Assembly (NCBI RefSeq): GCF_023744375.2
Contig: NZ_CP146284.1
Location: 1-64,000, forward strand
DNA length: 64,000 nucleotides
Reading direction: 5' to 3'
From: Parabacteroides sp. AD58
GTDB taxonomy: Bacteria; Bacteroidota; Bacteroidia; Bacteroidales; Tannerellaceae
A model generated the notes under the pieces. It was not told the origin of the DNA. It saw only the letters and a list, made by a program, of their open reading frames with translations, and searched no databases. Position 1 is the first letter of the stretch; every line of letters begins with the position of its first letter. The translations under genes and the position numbers were made by a program. This document shows positions 27,029 through 34,834 of the stretch, piece after piece.

Positions 27029-29089
27029 ATGAAGAGATTTTTATGTTTATGGTTGCTGACTTTGGTCGCATGGGTTGGGCAAGCGCAGATATTAACGCCT
27101 GTCAAGTGGAAGATTAAACTGGATGATTCCGAATCGGTTGAAAAGACATTAACCTTTACGGCTACGATCGACAATGGCTGGCATTTATATGATATGAACC
27201 TTCCTGAAGGAGGACCTGTTTCAACTTCGTTTGCTTTTGAAACGGTAAAAGGCGCCAAATTAATCGGCGAGCCGATAGCCTCGAAGGAAGCGACAACTGT
27301 ATTCGATGAGCAGTTTAACATGAATCTGCGTTGGTTTGCCAAGAATGTAACCTTTACGCAGAAGATCGAGGTGACCGATCCAAAAGGTCTAAAGCTGGAA
27401 GGTTACGTTGAATTTATGGCATGTAATGATGAAAACTGCCTGCCTCCGGAAAAAGAAGAATTCTCATTTGATAAGAAAAGCATTGATGTAAATAAGACTT
27501 TAGCGGCGTTGGAGGCGAAATCTGACACAAGTCCGGCAGACGAACTTGTGGCTGATACATCTGCTGAGGAAGTGAAAGAAGAAGTAGCGGCGACAGAAGA
27601 GAACCAGCCTGCCGCTTTGGTCAAGCCTATGGAGTCTCAATCGGTTGGTCCTTCTGATTTATGGGAACCGGTGATTGAGGAGCTGAAAGCTTTTGGGGAT
27701 GCGACAATTACGGCAGCTGATCACAGTTTGTTGTTTATTTTCTTTGCCGGATTCTTGGGTGGTCTGGTTGCATTATTGACTCCTTGTGTCTGGCCGATGA
27801 TCCCGATGACGGTTAGTTTCTTCCTGAAGCGTACCAAAGACCGGAAGAAAGCCATTCGGGATGCTATGACGTATGGCGCATCAATTATTGTTATCTACCT
27901 GGTAATGGGTTTGCTGATTACAGGTCTGTTCGGGGCAAGTGCTTTGAATGATTTGTCGACCAATGCCATTTTCAATATTATTTTCTTCTTGTTGTTGGTC
28001 TTGTTCGCTGTTTCTTTCTTTGGAGCCTTCGAATTGGTATTGCCTTCGTCGTGGACCAACAAGCTGGACAGCAAGGCCGATTCTACAACCGGTATTATCA
28101 GCATCTTCTTTATGTCGTTTACGCTGGTGCTGGTTTCCTTCTCTTGTACGGGTCCGATTATTGGTACATTGCTGGTACAGGCGGCTTCGATGGGTACAGC
28201 TATCGGACCGGCTATCGGAATGTTCGGCTTTGCTTTGGCTTTATCTATTCCGTTCAGTCTGTTTGCCATCTTCCCGAATATGTTGCAGAATATGCCGAAA
28301 TCAGGTGGCTGGCTTAACTCTGTCAAGGTAGTCTTAGGTTTCCTGGAATTGGCTTTGGCTTTGAAGTTCTTGTCGGTAGCTGATTTGGCTTATGGCTGGC
28401 GTCTGCTCGATCGTGAAGTCTTTATCGTTTTGTGGATAGCCATCTTTGCCTTACTCGGATTCTATCTGTTGGGAAAAATCAAGTTCAGTCATGACAGTGA
28501 CTTGAAGTATGTTTCTGTTCCCCGGTTATTTATGTCAATTATCTCGTTTGCCTTTGCTATTTATATGATTCCCGGTTTGTGGGGTGCGCCGTTGAAAGCA
28601 ATCAGTGCTTTTGCTCCGCCTTTATATACGCAGGATTTCAACTTATATAATAGTGAAGTACACGCGGCCTTTGACGATTATGAGTTGGGAATGGAATATG
28701 CGCGGAAGAACAATAAGCCGGTTATGATAGATTTCTCTGGTTACGGTTGTGTCAACTGCCGTAAGATGGAGGCTTCGGTTTGGACGGATGCACGGGTGAA
28801 AGACTTACTGGAAAAGGATTATGTGCTGATCACTTTGATGGTGGATGACAAGACGAAGCTGCCGGAACCTATCCAGATAGAAGAAAATGGCAAGAAACGT
28901 ACATTAAAGACGGTAGGAGACAAGTGGAGCTACTTGCAGCGGAGTAAGTTTGGTGCCAATGCCCAGCCGTTCTATGTGACGCTCGATGGCAACGGAAAAC
29001 CACTCGGGCCGTCGTATGCGTTTAACGAGGATGTTTCACTATATATTCAGTTCCTCGAAAACGGATTGAAGCAGTTTAAATCAAAATAA
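27029..29089 (+). CDS. DsbD-like thiol:disulfide interchange protein
   Basis: A 686-aa inner-membrane electron carrier that moves reducing power from cytoplasmic thioredoxin to periplasmic thiols. It has a signal peptide (about 1-20), an N-terminal DsbC/DsbD-like beta domain (about 20-145), an acidic low-complexity linker (about 160-205), a membrane region of about eight helices (235-535) with the LLTPCVWPMIPMT and FSCTGPIIG cysteines, and a C-terminal thioredoxin domain with CVNC at 574-577. All cysteine pairs are present, so a full relay is expected. It follows rluA by 17 bp and ends in a terminator. Confidence 0.92.
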   Translation: MKRFLCLWLLTLVAWVGQAQILTPVKWKIKLDDSESVEKTLTFTATIDNGWHLYDMNLPEGGPVSTSFAFETVKGAKLIGEPIASKEATTVFDEQFNMNLRWFAKNVTFTQKIEVTDPKGLKLEGYVEFMACNDENCLPPEKEEFSFDKKSIDVNKTLAALEAKSDTSPADELVADTSAEEVKEEVAATEENQPAALVKPMESQSVGPSDLWEPVIEELKAFGDATITAADHSLLFIFFAGFLGGLVALLTPCVWPMIPMTVSFFLKRTKDRKKAIRDAMTYGASIIVIYLVMGLLITGLFGASALNDLSTNAIFNIIFFLLLVLFAVSFFGAFELVLPSSWTNKLDSKADSTTGIISIFFMSFTLVLVSFSCTGPIIGTLLVQAASMGTAIGPAIGMFGFALALSIPFSLFAIFPNMLQNMPKSGGWLNSVKVVLGFLELALALKFLSVADLAYGWRLLDREVFIVLWIAIFALLGFYLLGKIKFSHDSDLKYVSVPRLFMSIISFAFAIYMIPGLWGAPLKAISAFAPPLYTQDFNLYNSEVHAAFDDYELGMEYARKNNKPVMIDFSGYGCVNCRKMEASVWTDARVKDLLEKDYVLITLMVDDKTKLPEPIQIEENGKKRTLKTVGDKWSYLQRSKFGANAQPFYVTLDGNGKPLGPSYAFNEDVSLYIQFLENGLKQFKSK

Positions 29090-29103
29090 ACGAATGATAG
29101 GAG

Positions 29104-29135
29104 AGGAGAACCAGAACAACCGGTTCTCCTTTTCT
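29104..29135 (+). terminator. Terminator after the dsbD-like gene
   Basis: AGGAGAACC at 29104-29112 pairs with GGTTCTCCT at 29122-29130, followed by a T-rich tail. Confidence 0.85.
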
Positions 29136-29172
29136 TTCTTTATAATAACAGGTATATACAAATCAAAGAAAT

Positions 29173-29961
29173 ATGAATAGTACAAGAAGTGAAAAGCTGG
29201 AAGCATTCGGCCGGTTGCTGGATATTCTGGATGAATTGCGGGTGAAATGCCCGTGGGATCGTAAGCAGACAAATGAAAGCCTGCGTACCAATACGATTGA
29301 AGAAACCTATGAGCTTTGTGAGGCTTTGATGCGCGACGATCAGGTGAACATCAAGAAAGAGTTGGGCGATTTGTTGTTGCATATTGTCTTTTATGCCAAG
29401 ATAGGAGATGAGAAAGGTGAGTTTGATATCAAGGATGTTTGCGACAGTTTGTGCGATAAGCTGATCTTCCGTCATCCGCATGTGTTTGGAAACGTAGAAG
29501 CAGATACGGCCGGAAAGGTGGAGCAGAACTGGGAACAGCTGAAGTTGAAAGAAAAAGGTGGAAACAAGACGGTATTAGCCGGTGTGCCGGCTTCGTTGCC
29601 TTCAATAGTCAAAGCGCATCGGATACAGGATAAGGCCCGTAACATCGGTTTTGACTGGGAAGAACGTGAGCAGGTATGGGATAAGGTGAACGAAGAATTC
29701 AATGAGCTGAAGGCAGAAATAAATAAAATGGACGCCGACAAGATGGAAGCCGAATTCGGTGATTTGTTCTTTAGCCTGATCAATGCAGCTCGTCTGTACA
29801 AGATCAATCCGGATAATGCACTGGAAAGAACCAATCTGAAATTTATTCGCCGGTTCAATTATTTGGAAGAGAAGGCGAAGGAAGAGGGACGTTCATTGAA
29901 AGATATGACTTTAGCTGAAATGGACGCGATCTGGAATGAAGCAAAAGCCAAAGGCTTATAA
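29173..29961 (+). CDS. mazG: Nucleoside triphosphate pyrophosphohydrolase MazG
   Basis: MazG hydrolyses NTPs to NMP and pyrophosphate, cleaning the nucleotide pool and modulating ppGpp signalling. The 262-aa protein has the tandem MazG layout: the first domain with KCPWDRKQT, EETYELCEAL and KELGDLLLHIVFYAKI (acidic metal-binding helices), and a second one with VNEEFNELKAEI and EFGDLFFSLINAARL. It stands alone between two terminators; the one downstream belongs to the opposing operon. Confidence 0.94.
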   Translation: MNSTRSEKLEAFGRLLDILDELRVKCPWDRKQTNESLRTNTIEETYELCEALMRDDQVNIKKELGDLLLHIVFYAKIGDEKGEFDIKDVCDSLCDKLIFRHPHVFGNVEADTAGKVEQNWEQLKLKEKGGNKTVLAGVPASLPSIVKAHRIQDKARNIGFDWEEREQVWDKVNEEFNELKAEINKMDADKMEAEFGDLFFSLINAARLYKINPDNALERTNLKFIRRFNYLEEKAKEEGRSLKDMTLAEMDAIWNEAKAKGL

Positions 29962-29998
29962 ACAAAAAAAGGGGACCGACATCACGTCGCTACCCCTC
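29962..29998 (-). terminator. Terminator of the ECF sigma operon
   Basis: On the minus strand AGGGGTAGCGAC pairs loosely with GTCGGTCCCCT and is followed by seven T. It lies about 60 nt past the last gene of the sigma operon and can also stop mazG transcripts. Confidence 0.75.
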
Positions 29999-30060
29999 CC
30001 TAAAATTAAACGCCAAAACTAAATCTAAACAAAAAACACAAATAATGATAATATCTAATT

Positions 30061-30513
30061 TTAATCTTTCTTGTTTCTTTCTTTCATAAAAATACGGGCA
30101 AATTTCATTTCCGCATTTTTATATCTGTAAAGCTTTTCCGGTGAAAGGACCTTTCTGAATTTATTATAATATTCTTTCTCCAGTTCAGCTTCCTTCATTT
30201 GAACTTCCAGACATACATCAATTGCTTGATTATAGTCTTTCTCAAGCGGGGATTCTTTCTTACGAAGCTCCCGATTTATTCTCCGGCATTCCTGACTGGC
30301 TTCAAATTTCTTATGTTCGAGTTCATTCGTCAAAGGAATAAAAGCGGCTGCCTCCTCAGGTGTCAGTTTTAATTCTGCCGTTATAAATGCATTCTTTTTA
30401 GATTCGTAAGCCTCCCGATCAAACCCTTTATGTTGTTTGGAAGGTTGGGCGATCACCTCTGTGACCTGTATTATTGAAAACACCGCAAATATATATACTA
30501 TAAATTTATTCAT
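30061..30513 (-). CDS. Periplasmic Spy/CpxP-like protein
   Basis: A 150-aa exported, highly charged helical protein. The signal peptide is about 1-22 (ending VIAQ). The body contains an LTPEEAAAFIPLTNELEHKK segment resembling the LTxxQ region of Spy/CpxP proteins, then long helices rich in Glu, Lys and Arg. Such proteins act as chaperones or stress and metal sensors in the periplasm. It is the third gene of an ECF sigma/anti-sigma unit and could be a target or sensor. The family match is by pattern only. Confidence 0.6.
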   Translation of the reverse strand: MNKFIVYIFAVFSIIQVTEVIAQPSKQHKGFDREAYESKKNAFITAELKLTPEEAAAFIPLTNELEHKKFEASQECRRINRELRKKESPLEKDYNQAIDVCLEVQMKEAELEKEYYNKFRKVLSPEKLYRYKNAEMKFARIFMKERNKKD

Positions 30514-30558
30514 ATCATTTTTAGATGAAAAAAAAGTTAATTATCGAAATTATTTTAT

Positions 30559-30966
30559 TTATTCCACTCCATCAAGGGTTTCTTGCATTAAAACATCGGT
30601 GTACTGGTTCTCGAGGTAATGCAAAAATTCTTCGTCTTCATCATAAGTCGATTCCATGATGATCTTTTTAGAATCAGTTGGATTAATGGATTTTACGAGC
30701 AATGACGTTGTGTCTCTTCCATCAGTATGGCTGGCGTCAAAGCGGGCAATCGTTTTAAAGAATAATCCTAAACCTGCAAACATGGCTGCCATATATAGGA
30801 ATGGGCGTAACCGATCCAGAAGAGAAACTTTTTCGGCTTCCGGCATGATAGTTTCTTCCGGAATTTGTTTCATAATCCGATCTGTCAATCCTTCCAGGTA
30901 GCCTTCTGGTGTACTGAATGGATTTTCTTTTAGTTTGTTTTTCAGATTATTGTCTTCGATCTTCAT
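30559..30966 (-). CDS. Putative anti-sigma factor, single-pass membrane protein
   Basis: A 135-aa protein with a short cytoplasmic N-terminus (1-50, with the NPFSTPEGYLEGLTDRIM segment seen in Bacteroidetes sigma-associated proteins), one membrane helix (about 55-70, with YMAAMFAGLGLFF) and a periplasmic tail of about 65 residues. Position directly behind an ECF sigma factor gene (49 bp) and the topology support an anti-sigma role. There is no HxxxCxxC zinc motif, so it is not a ZAS-type factor. Confidence 0.65.
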   Translation of the reverse strand: MKIEDNNLKNKLKENPFSTPEGYLEGLTDRIMKQIPEETIMPEAEKVSLLDRLRPFLYMAAMFAGLGLFFKTIARFDASHTDGRDTTSLLVKSINPTDSKKIIMESTYDEDEEFLHYLENQYTDVLMQETLDGVE

Positions 30967-31015
30967 TGTTTACTTATTTTTTATATAACTATTGACAACA
31001 GTCGGGGAGAAAGGT

Positions 31016-31564
31016 TTAAACATCTTTTGTTAAATATTCCTCGACTTTTTTGACGGCATGATGGTAGGAAGCTTTTAGGGCACCGACAGATGTTCCTAAA
31101 ATTTCCGACATCTCTTCATATTTCATGTCATCAAAATATTTCATATTGAATACAAGTCGTTGCTTGTCGGGCAACAGGGCAATCGCTTCTTGTAATTTCC
31201 GCTGGATGTCATCACCACAAAAGTATTCATCACTTCTTAGCCGTTCGAGCAGAAATACGTCTGCATCATCAATGGAGATATTATTCTGTGTGCGCTGTTT
31301 GTTCAGAAATGTGATACATTCGTTAATGGCTATTTTGAAAAGCCAGGTAGATATTTTGGCCTCTCCCCTGAAATAATCGAGGTTTGTCCATGCCTTGAGG
31401 AATGTATTCTGCAACAAGTCGTCGGCATCTTCATGATTGAGCACCATTTTCCGAATTTGCCAGTACAGCTTCTCTCCATATAACGATACAACTTGCGAAA
31501 AAGCTTTTCTTCGCTTTTCCGGATCCTGAAGATGGGCTGCAATATCTTTTTCTATATTTAGCAT
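31016..31564 (-). CDS. ECF-type RNA polymerase sigma factor
   Basis: A 182-aa sigma-70 family member of the extracytoplasmic-function type. Region 2 contains NHEDADDLLQNTFLKAWTNL and KISTWLFKIAINECI. Region 4 (about 120-175) contains LPDKQRLVFNMKYFDDMKYE and ILGTSVGALKASYHHAVKK, the DNA-binding helix-turn-helix. Start ATG 31564 is preferred over ATG 31585 because a TAAGTTTG box at 31590-31583 puts the transcript start downstream of 31585. The two following genes (anti-sigma, Spy-like) form one operon, suggesting an envelope-stress regulon. Confidence 0.92.
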   Translation of the reverse strand: MLNIEKDIAAHLQDPEKRRKAFSQVVSLYGEKLYWQIRKMVLNHEDADDLLQNTFLKAWTNLDYFRGEAKISTWLFKIAINECITFLNKQRTQNNISIDDADVFLLERLRSDEYFCGDDIQRKLQEAIALLPDKQRLVFNMKYFDDMKYEEMSEILGTSVGALKASYHHAVKKVEEYLTKDV

Positions 31565-31582
31565 GCAAAATTCATTTGCAGG

Positions 31583-31616
31583 CAAACTTACAAATTATTC
31601 CTGTATTTCGAGGAAT
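31583..31616 (-). promoter_or_regulatory. Promoter region of the ECF sigma operon
   Basis: TAAGTTTG on the minus strand (31590-31583) matches TAnnTTTG but no TTG is found at -33. In its place is a perfect inverted repeat, ATTCCT at 31597-31602 with AGGAAT at 31611-31616 (8-bp spacer), a possible operator or part of a self-activated ECF promoter. Confidence 0.45.
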
Positions 31617-31772
31617 ATTTCTGGAAAAATGCGGCTTTGAAAACCGTTCGGCTTGGGCAGAAATGGCGTGTAAAACCAGTTGATTGGTTGTATAGGTGAG
31701 TAGAAAATCTCTTGTTCGGGCAGTATTAGCTTGTTCTTCAGTAAGTTTATTCCCGTTTCTCGTATGATTTTT

Positions 31773-31862
31773 ATCGTTTCACAAGGGTGGAACGATCTCT
31801 TCACCTATGTGGAACGATCGAACCACCTGGGTGGAATGATCGTTCCACCCGGGTGAAACGGT
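31773..31862. repeat. Palindromic array A: four 22-24-bp units
   Basis: Four abutting units: 31773-31796, 31797-31818, 31819-31840 and 31841-31862. Each ends or begins with forms of GGTGGAACGAT and its complement, giving palindromes such as CGTTCCACCCGGGTGAAACG (31841-31860). CGTTTCAC at 31775-31782 and GTGAAACG at 31853-31860 close the whole array as an outer inverted repeat. It lies between the divergent ECF sigma operon and rpsP, about 120 bp upstream of the rpsP promoter. The rest of the 31617-31979 gap shows nothing else. Confidence 0.88.
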
Positions 31863-31979
31863 TTGTTATAAACAGGACTGACTCGAAAATAATTTGGGAA
31901 TGTTACCTGTCATTTATAGGCTTGAAAGAAGAAACTGGTTGAAAATAGGATAAATGGCAGAAAAATGTGGAATAAAACA

Positions 31980-32010
31980 TTGTAGAATTAAAAGTATTTT
32001 ATTACCTTTG
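31980..32010 (+). promoter_or_regulatory. Promoter of rpsP
   Basis: TTG at 31980-31982, a 20-bp spacer and TACCTTTG at 32003-32010: a good match to the housekeeping promoter, about 50 bp before the start codon. Confidence 0.8.
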
Positions 32011-32059
32011 CACCCGCAAAATGCTAATACAAACAGCTTAATTAAAATTATTATTTCAA

Positions 32060-32602
32060 ATGGCAACAAGAATTAGATTACAAAGACACGGTCGCAAAGG
32101 TTATGCCTTTTATCAGATCGTAGTTGCAGACAGCAGGGCTCCACGTGATGGAAGATTTATTGAAAGGATAGGTTCTTATAATCCGAACACTAATCCTGCT
32201 ACAGTAGATTTGAACTTCGATAGAGCTTTGTATTGGTTGCAGGTAGGTGCTCAGCCAACAGATACAGCACGTAACATTCTTTCTCGCGAAGGTGTTTGCT
32301 TGAAGAAACACTTATTGGAAGGTGTAAAGAAGGGTGCGTTCGACGAAGCTAAGGCTGAAGAAAAGTTCCAGGCATGGAAACAGAGCAAGCAGGCTTCTTT
32401 CGAAGCTATCAAGAACAAAGACGCTGAAGCTGCTAAGGCTGCTAAGGCTGCTCGTTTGGAAGCTGAAAAAGAAGTAAACAAAGTAAAAGCTGAAGCGCTA
32501 GCTCAGAAGAAAGCTGAAAAGGCTGCTGCTGAAGCTGCAAAACAGGCAGAAGCTGCTGCTGAAACAACTGCTGAAGAAGCACCGGCTGAAAGCGCAGAAT
32601 AA
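32060..32602 (+). CDS. rpsP: 30S ribosomal protein S16 with C-terminal extension
   Basis: S16 is an assembly protein of the small ribosomal subunit that binds 16S rRNA. The first 85 residues are canonical ([59 protein letters not shown]). The protein then continues for about 95 residues of Ala/Lys/Glu-rich, probably helical and disordered sequence, giving 180 aa against 80-90 in most bacteria. Such tails are common in Bacteroidetes S16 and their role is unknown. The gene is transcribed alone from its own promoter and ends in a strong hairpin. Confidence 0.96.
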   Translation: MATRIRLQRHGRKGYAFYQIVVADSRAPRDGRFIERIGSYNPNTNPATVDLNFDRALYWLQVGAQPTDTARNILSREGVCLKKHLLEGVKKGAFDEAKAEEKFQAWKQSKQASFEAIKNKDAEAAKAAKAARLEAEKEVNKVKAEALAQKKAEKAAAEAAKQAEAAAETTAEEAPAESAE

Positions 32603-32622
32603 TTCGTGCAAAAGCTTAATAA

Positions 32623-32660
32623 GGGAGAGTATATCAGTTTATCTGATATGCTCTCTTTTT
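32623..32660 (+). terminator. Terminator after rpsP
   Basis: AGAGTATATCAG pairs with CTGATATGCTCT over a TTTAT loop, followed by a long T run. Confidence 0.9.
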
Positions 32661-32719
32661 TTGTGTCCAGACGAATGCTGGCCTGATGCGCCTGAGCAGT
32701 CGCTTATGTATATAAACAA

Positions 32720-32770
32720 GCAAGGTTACAAACCGATTGTTTGCAGACAAACAGCGGCTTGTAACCTTGC
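32720..32770 (-). terminator. Long two-tier hairpin downstream of the thioredoxin gene
   Basis: GCAAGGTTACAA at 32720-32731 pairs perfectly with TTGTAACCTTGC at 32759-32770. Inside it CCG pairs with CGG and GTTTG-CAGA-CAAAC forms a terminal hairpin, so almost all 51 bases are paired. It lies 15 bp past the minus-strand thioredoxin gene and likely ends its transcript, though the T tract is modest. Confidence 0.7.
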
Positions 32771-32785
32771 CTATTCTATAAGGAT

Positions 32786-33280
32786 TTATTTCTTCAATAA
32801 GAAACTATCAATTTGTTTAACCAATTCTTCTTTAGGAAGTGCGCCTTGCGACATCATCGGTGTTCCCGTCTGAGGAACGAACAGCATCGTTGGTATGCTT
32901 CTTATACCAAAAGCTCCGGCTAATTCTTTTTCTTTATCCACATTTATTTTGTAGATAATGATCTTGCCTTTGTATTCGGATGCCAGTTCCTTTAAGATCG
33001 GAGCCACCGCCTTACAAGGACCGCACCAGTCTGCATAAAAGTCGATGATACAAGGTTTGTTCCCTTCGTAAACCCATTTATTGGGACTCTTTTCGTAATT
33101 AAATATTTTCGTAAGAAATTCAGCCTTTGTGATATTTACCACTTCTCCTTCGGCCGTAGTTGTTGTTTCAGTCGTTGCTTTAGCCGTGTCTTCATTTGCC
33201 TTATCCGGTTTTGCCGACATCGAGCAACTGAAAGCAGCACATACTGTCAGTATAAACAGAGAGTTTCTTAATTTGCGCAT
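32786..33280 (-). CDS. Thioredoxin-family lipoprotein
   Basis: A 164-aa exported thioredoxin-fold protein. The signal peptide ends in a possible lipobox (AAFSC, Cys19), then a Thr/Glu/Lys-rich linker to about residue 50, and a thioredoxin domain with FYADWCGPCKAVAP and the cis-Pro in RSIPTMLF. The CGPC active site implies a reducing or disulfide-exchange role in the periplasm. It could receive electrons from the DsbD-like protein encoded at 27-29 kb. A TACATTTG box on the minus strand at 33321-33314 is a likely -7 element. Monocistronic. Confidence 0.9.
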   Translation of the reverse strand: MRKLRNSLFILTVCAAFSCSMSAKPDKANEDTAKATTETTTTAEGEVVNITKAEFLTKIFNYEKSPNKWVYEGNKPCIIDFYADWCGPCKAVAPILKELASEYKGKIIIYKINVDKEKELAGAFGIRSIPTMLFVPQTGTPMMSQGALPKEELVKQIDSFLLKK

Positions 33281-33401
33281 AAAGTACTTATTAATGAATT
33301 TATTATCGTCCTACAAATGTAACAAATAATATTAGAGTTTAGTTTATTAGCGATCAATAATTCTATTTCTTGGGAAAACAAGAAAAAAACAGCTGTGAAA
33401 A

Positions 33402-33432
33402 TTTGCAGATTCGGAAATAATCCTTACCTTTG
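33402..33432 (+). promoter_or_regulatory. Promoter of tRNA-Ser
   Basis: TTTG at 33402-33405, a 19-bp spacer and TACCTTTG at 33425-33432: the best match to the Bacteroidetes consensus in the window. Confidence 0.82.
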
Positions 33433-33479
33433 CACCGCAATTGAGAACAAAACGATTGCAAAACATGTTGGAAACGACT

Positions 33480-33565
<86 letters not shown>

Positions 33566-33599
33566 TGAAGCTTAAAACCAGAAAGCTGAGAGGAGAATA

Positions 33600-33636
33600 T
33601 AAGTCCCGTAGAATGAATGTTTTACGGGACTTTTTA
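33600..33636. terminator. Terminator after tRNA-Ser
   Basis: AAGTCCCGTA pairs with TACGGGACTT, followed by TTT on the plus strand. It may also stop the minus-strand mgtA/barrel transcript. Confidence 0.85.
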
Positions 33637-33680
33637 TATTTAGTCGGCAGACATCGAAAGTCCTTGAGAAAATAGTTTCT

Positions 33681-33736
33681 GATACAGAATCGTTACTAAA
33701 TCGTTACTGAAAAAATAGCTAAAGTGTTTCTGTATC
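33681..33736. repeat. Inverted repeat enclosing an 11-bp direct repeat
   Basis: GATACAGAA at 33681-33689 and TTCTGTATC at 33728-33736 form a perfect 9-bp inverted repeat. Between them ATCGTTACT occurs twice with an 11-bp period (33689-33697 and 33700-33708). It sits between the tRNA-Ser terminator and the 3' end of the barrel gene. Function unknown. Confidence 0.65.
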
Positions 33737-33751
33737 GAAAAGTAGAATGGA

Positions 33752-34828
33752 TCAGAAAGCTGATTTGGATTTATGCGCATTCCAGCTCAGATTATAACCG
33801 AATCGAATCATGCCGACCAGGTTTTGCCCGTATGTGTTTTTAATGAAGTGCAAGGCTGGTTGCAAGTATCCGTTTTTCAGACAAGGAAATTTCCAGGTAA
33901 TTTCGCAAGCACATTCTCCCATAGAAGAAAAATCTGCATAGTCGATAAAGAGACCTCCTTCTGATCGGGTTGTATATAAGATCAAACCACTACCGAGATA
34001 ATACCGGCATCCTTTGTTTCTTTGGGTACTGAATGAATATTGAGCCAATACTTTCACTTGGGGAACTAATGTTTGTTCTGCATAAGTCCATAGGGTAGCG
34101 CTCATCCCTTTCTTTTGTGTCTTGATTGTTTCTTCTTGGATTCCCACTTCATTACAAGGATACATCCCGTTATATAAAGCAATACCCATAAAATAACTGT
34201 TGCCATAGTTTTGATAATTTAAGGAAGTGATACTGAATATTCCGTCTGTTTGCGGGCAAAAGCGGAATAGGTTTTCTTTACCTGATAAATTATGATGCCC
34301 GGTTCCGTTGTAAATAGAGGTTTCGAGAAACCATTTATTCATGTTTAGTTTATAATCTATTCCAACTGAAGCCTCTGGGTAATTGGCTATTGGATAATTA
34401 GCCGAAATAGTAGGAAAAATACCACAGGAACTGTTTGTAAACAAGGCAGTACATGGTGACGTAAAATAGTCTTCGTTAATATTACGTATCCCGATGAAGA
34501 GAGATGAATTTTTCATCTGCCAATTGATGCCAAGAACAGCCAGTGTCCACGGTATGTTTCCTGCGTCGATATTTGAAAAAGTCTGTAAATCATTTGCGAT
34601 GTATGTATCACTGCTCTTTGATACACTGAAAGATGCTAATTCAAACGCTATCTGATTATTGACAGGAATGCTTAGCTCTGTCCGAAGCAGATTGATCCAT
34701 TTAAATCCTTTGTGGAAATTTGTCTCTAATTCTGTTACATCGTTCAGAACCAAACTCTGGGCAACGAGGCGGTGGCTGCCAATTGCAGCTACCGTCATCG
34801 TTAAACATACAATTATTTTTCTCACCAT
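33752..34828 (-). CDS. Putative outer-membrane beta-barrel protein behind mgtA
   Basis: A 358-aa exported protein. The signal peptide is about 1-23 (ending LVAQ). The body alternates strands rich in Gly, Tyr, Trp and Phe (LAVLGINWQMKNSSLFIGIR, YFMGIALYNGMYP, GLFIDYADFSSMGECACEIT) and ends with a barrel-like segment (LVGMIRFGYNLSWN) plus a short polar tail. This fits a medium-size porin of carbohydrate-porin-like topology, but no family can be named with certainty. Only 6 bp separate it from mgtA, so the two are co-transcribed; it may admit cations to the periplasm. Substrate role is inference. Confidence 0.65.
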   Translation of the reverse strand: MVRKIIVCLTMTVAAIGSHRLVAQSLVLNDVTELETNFHKGFKWINLLRTELSIPVNNQIAFELASFSVSKSSDTYIANDLQTFSNIDAGNIPWTLAVLGINWQMKNSSLFIGIRNINEDYFTSPCTALFTNSSCGIFPTISANYPIANYPEASVGIDYKLNMNKWFLETSIYNGTGHHNLSGKENLFRFCPQTDGIFSITSLNYQNYGNSYFMGIALYNGMYPCNEVGIQEETIKTQKKGMSATLWTYAEQTLVPQVKVLAQYSFSTQRNKGCRYYLGSGLILYTTRSEGGLFIDYADFSSMGECACEITWKFPCLKNGYLQPALHFIKNTYGQNLVGMIRFGYNLSWNAHKSKSAF

Positions 34829-34834
34829 TGTTCA

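Noticed and set aside
31595..31804. A 69-codon minus-strand frame upstream of the ECF sigma gene
   Set aside because: It overlaps part of the palindromic array and the operon promoter and resembles no protein I know.
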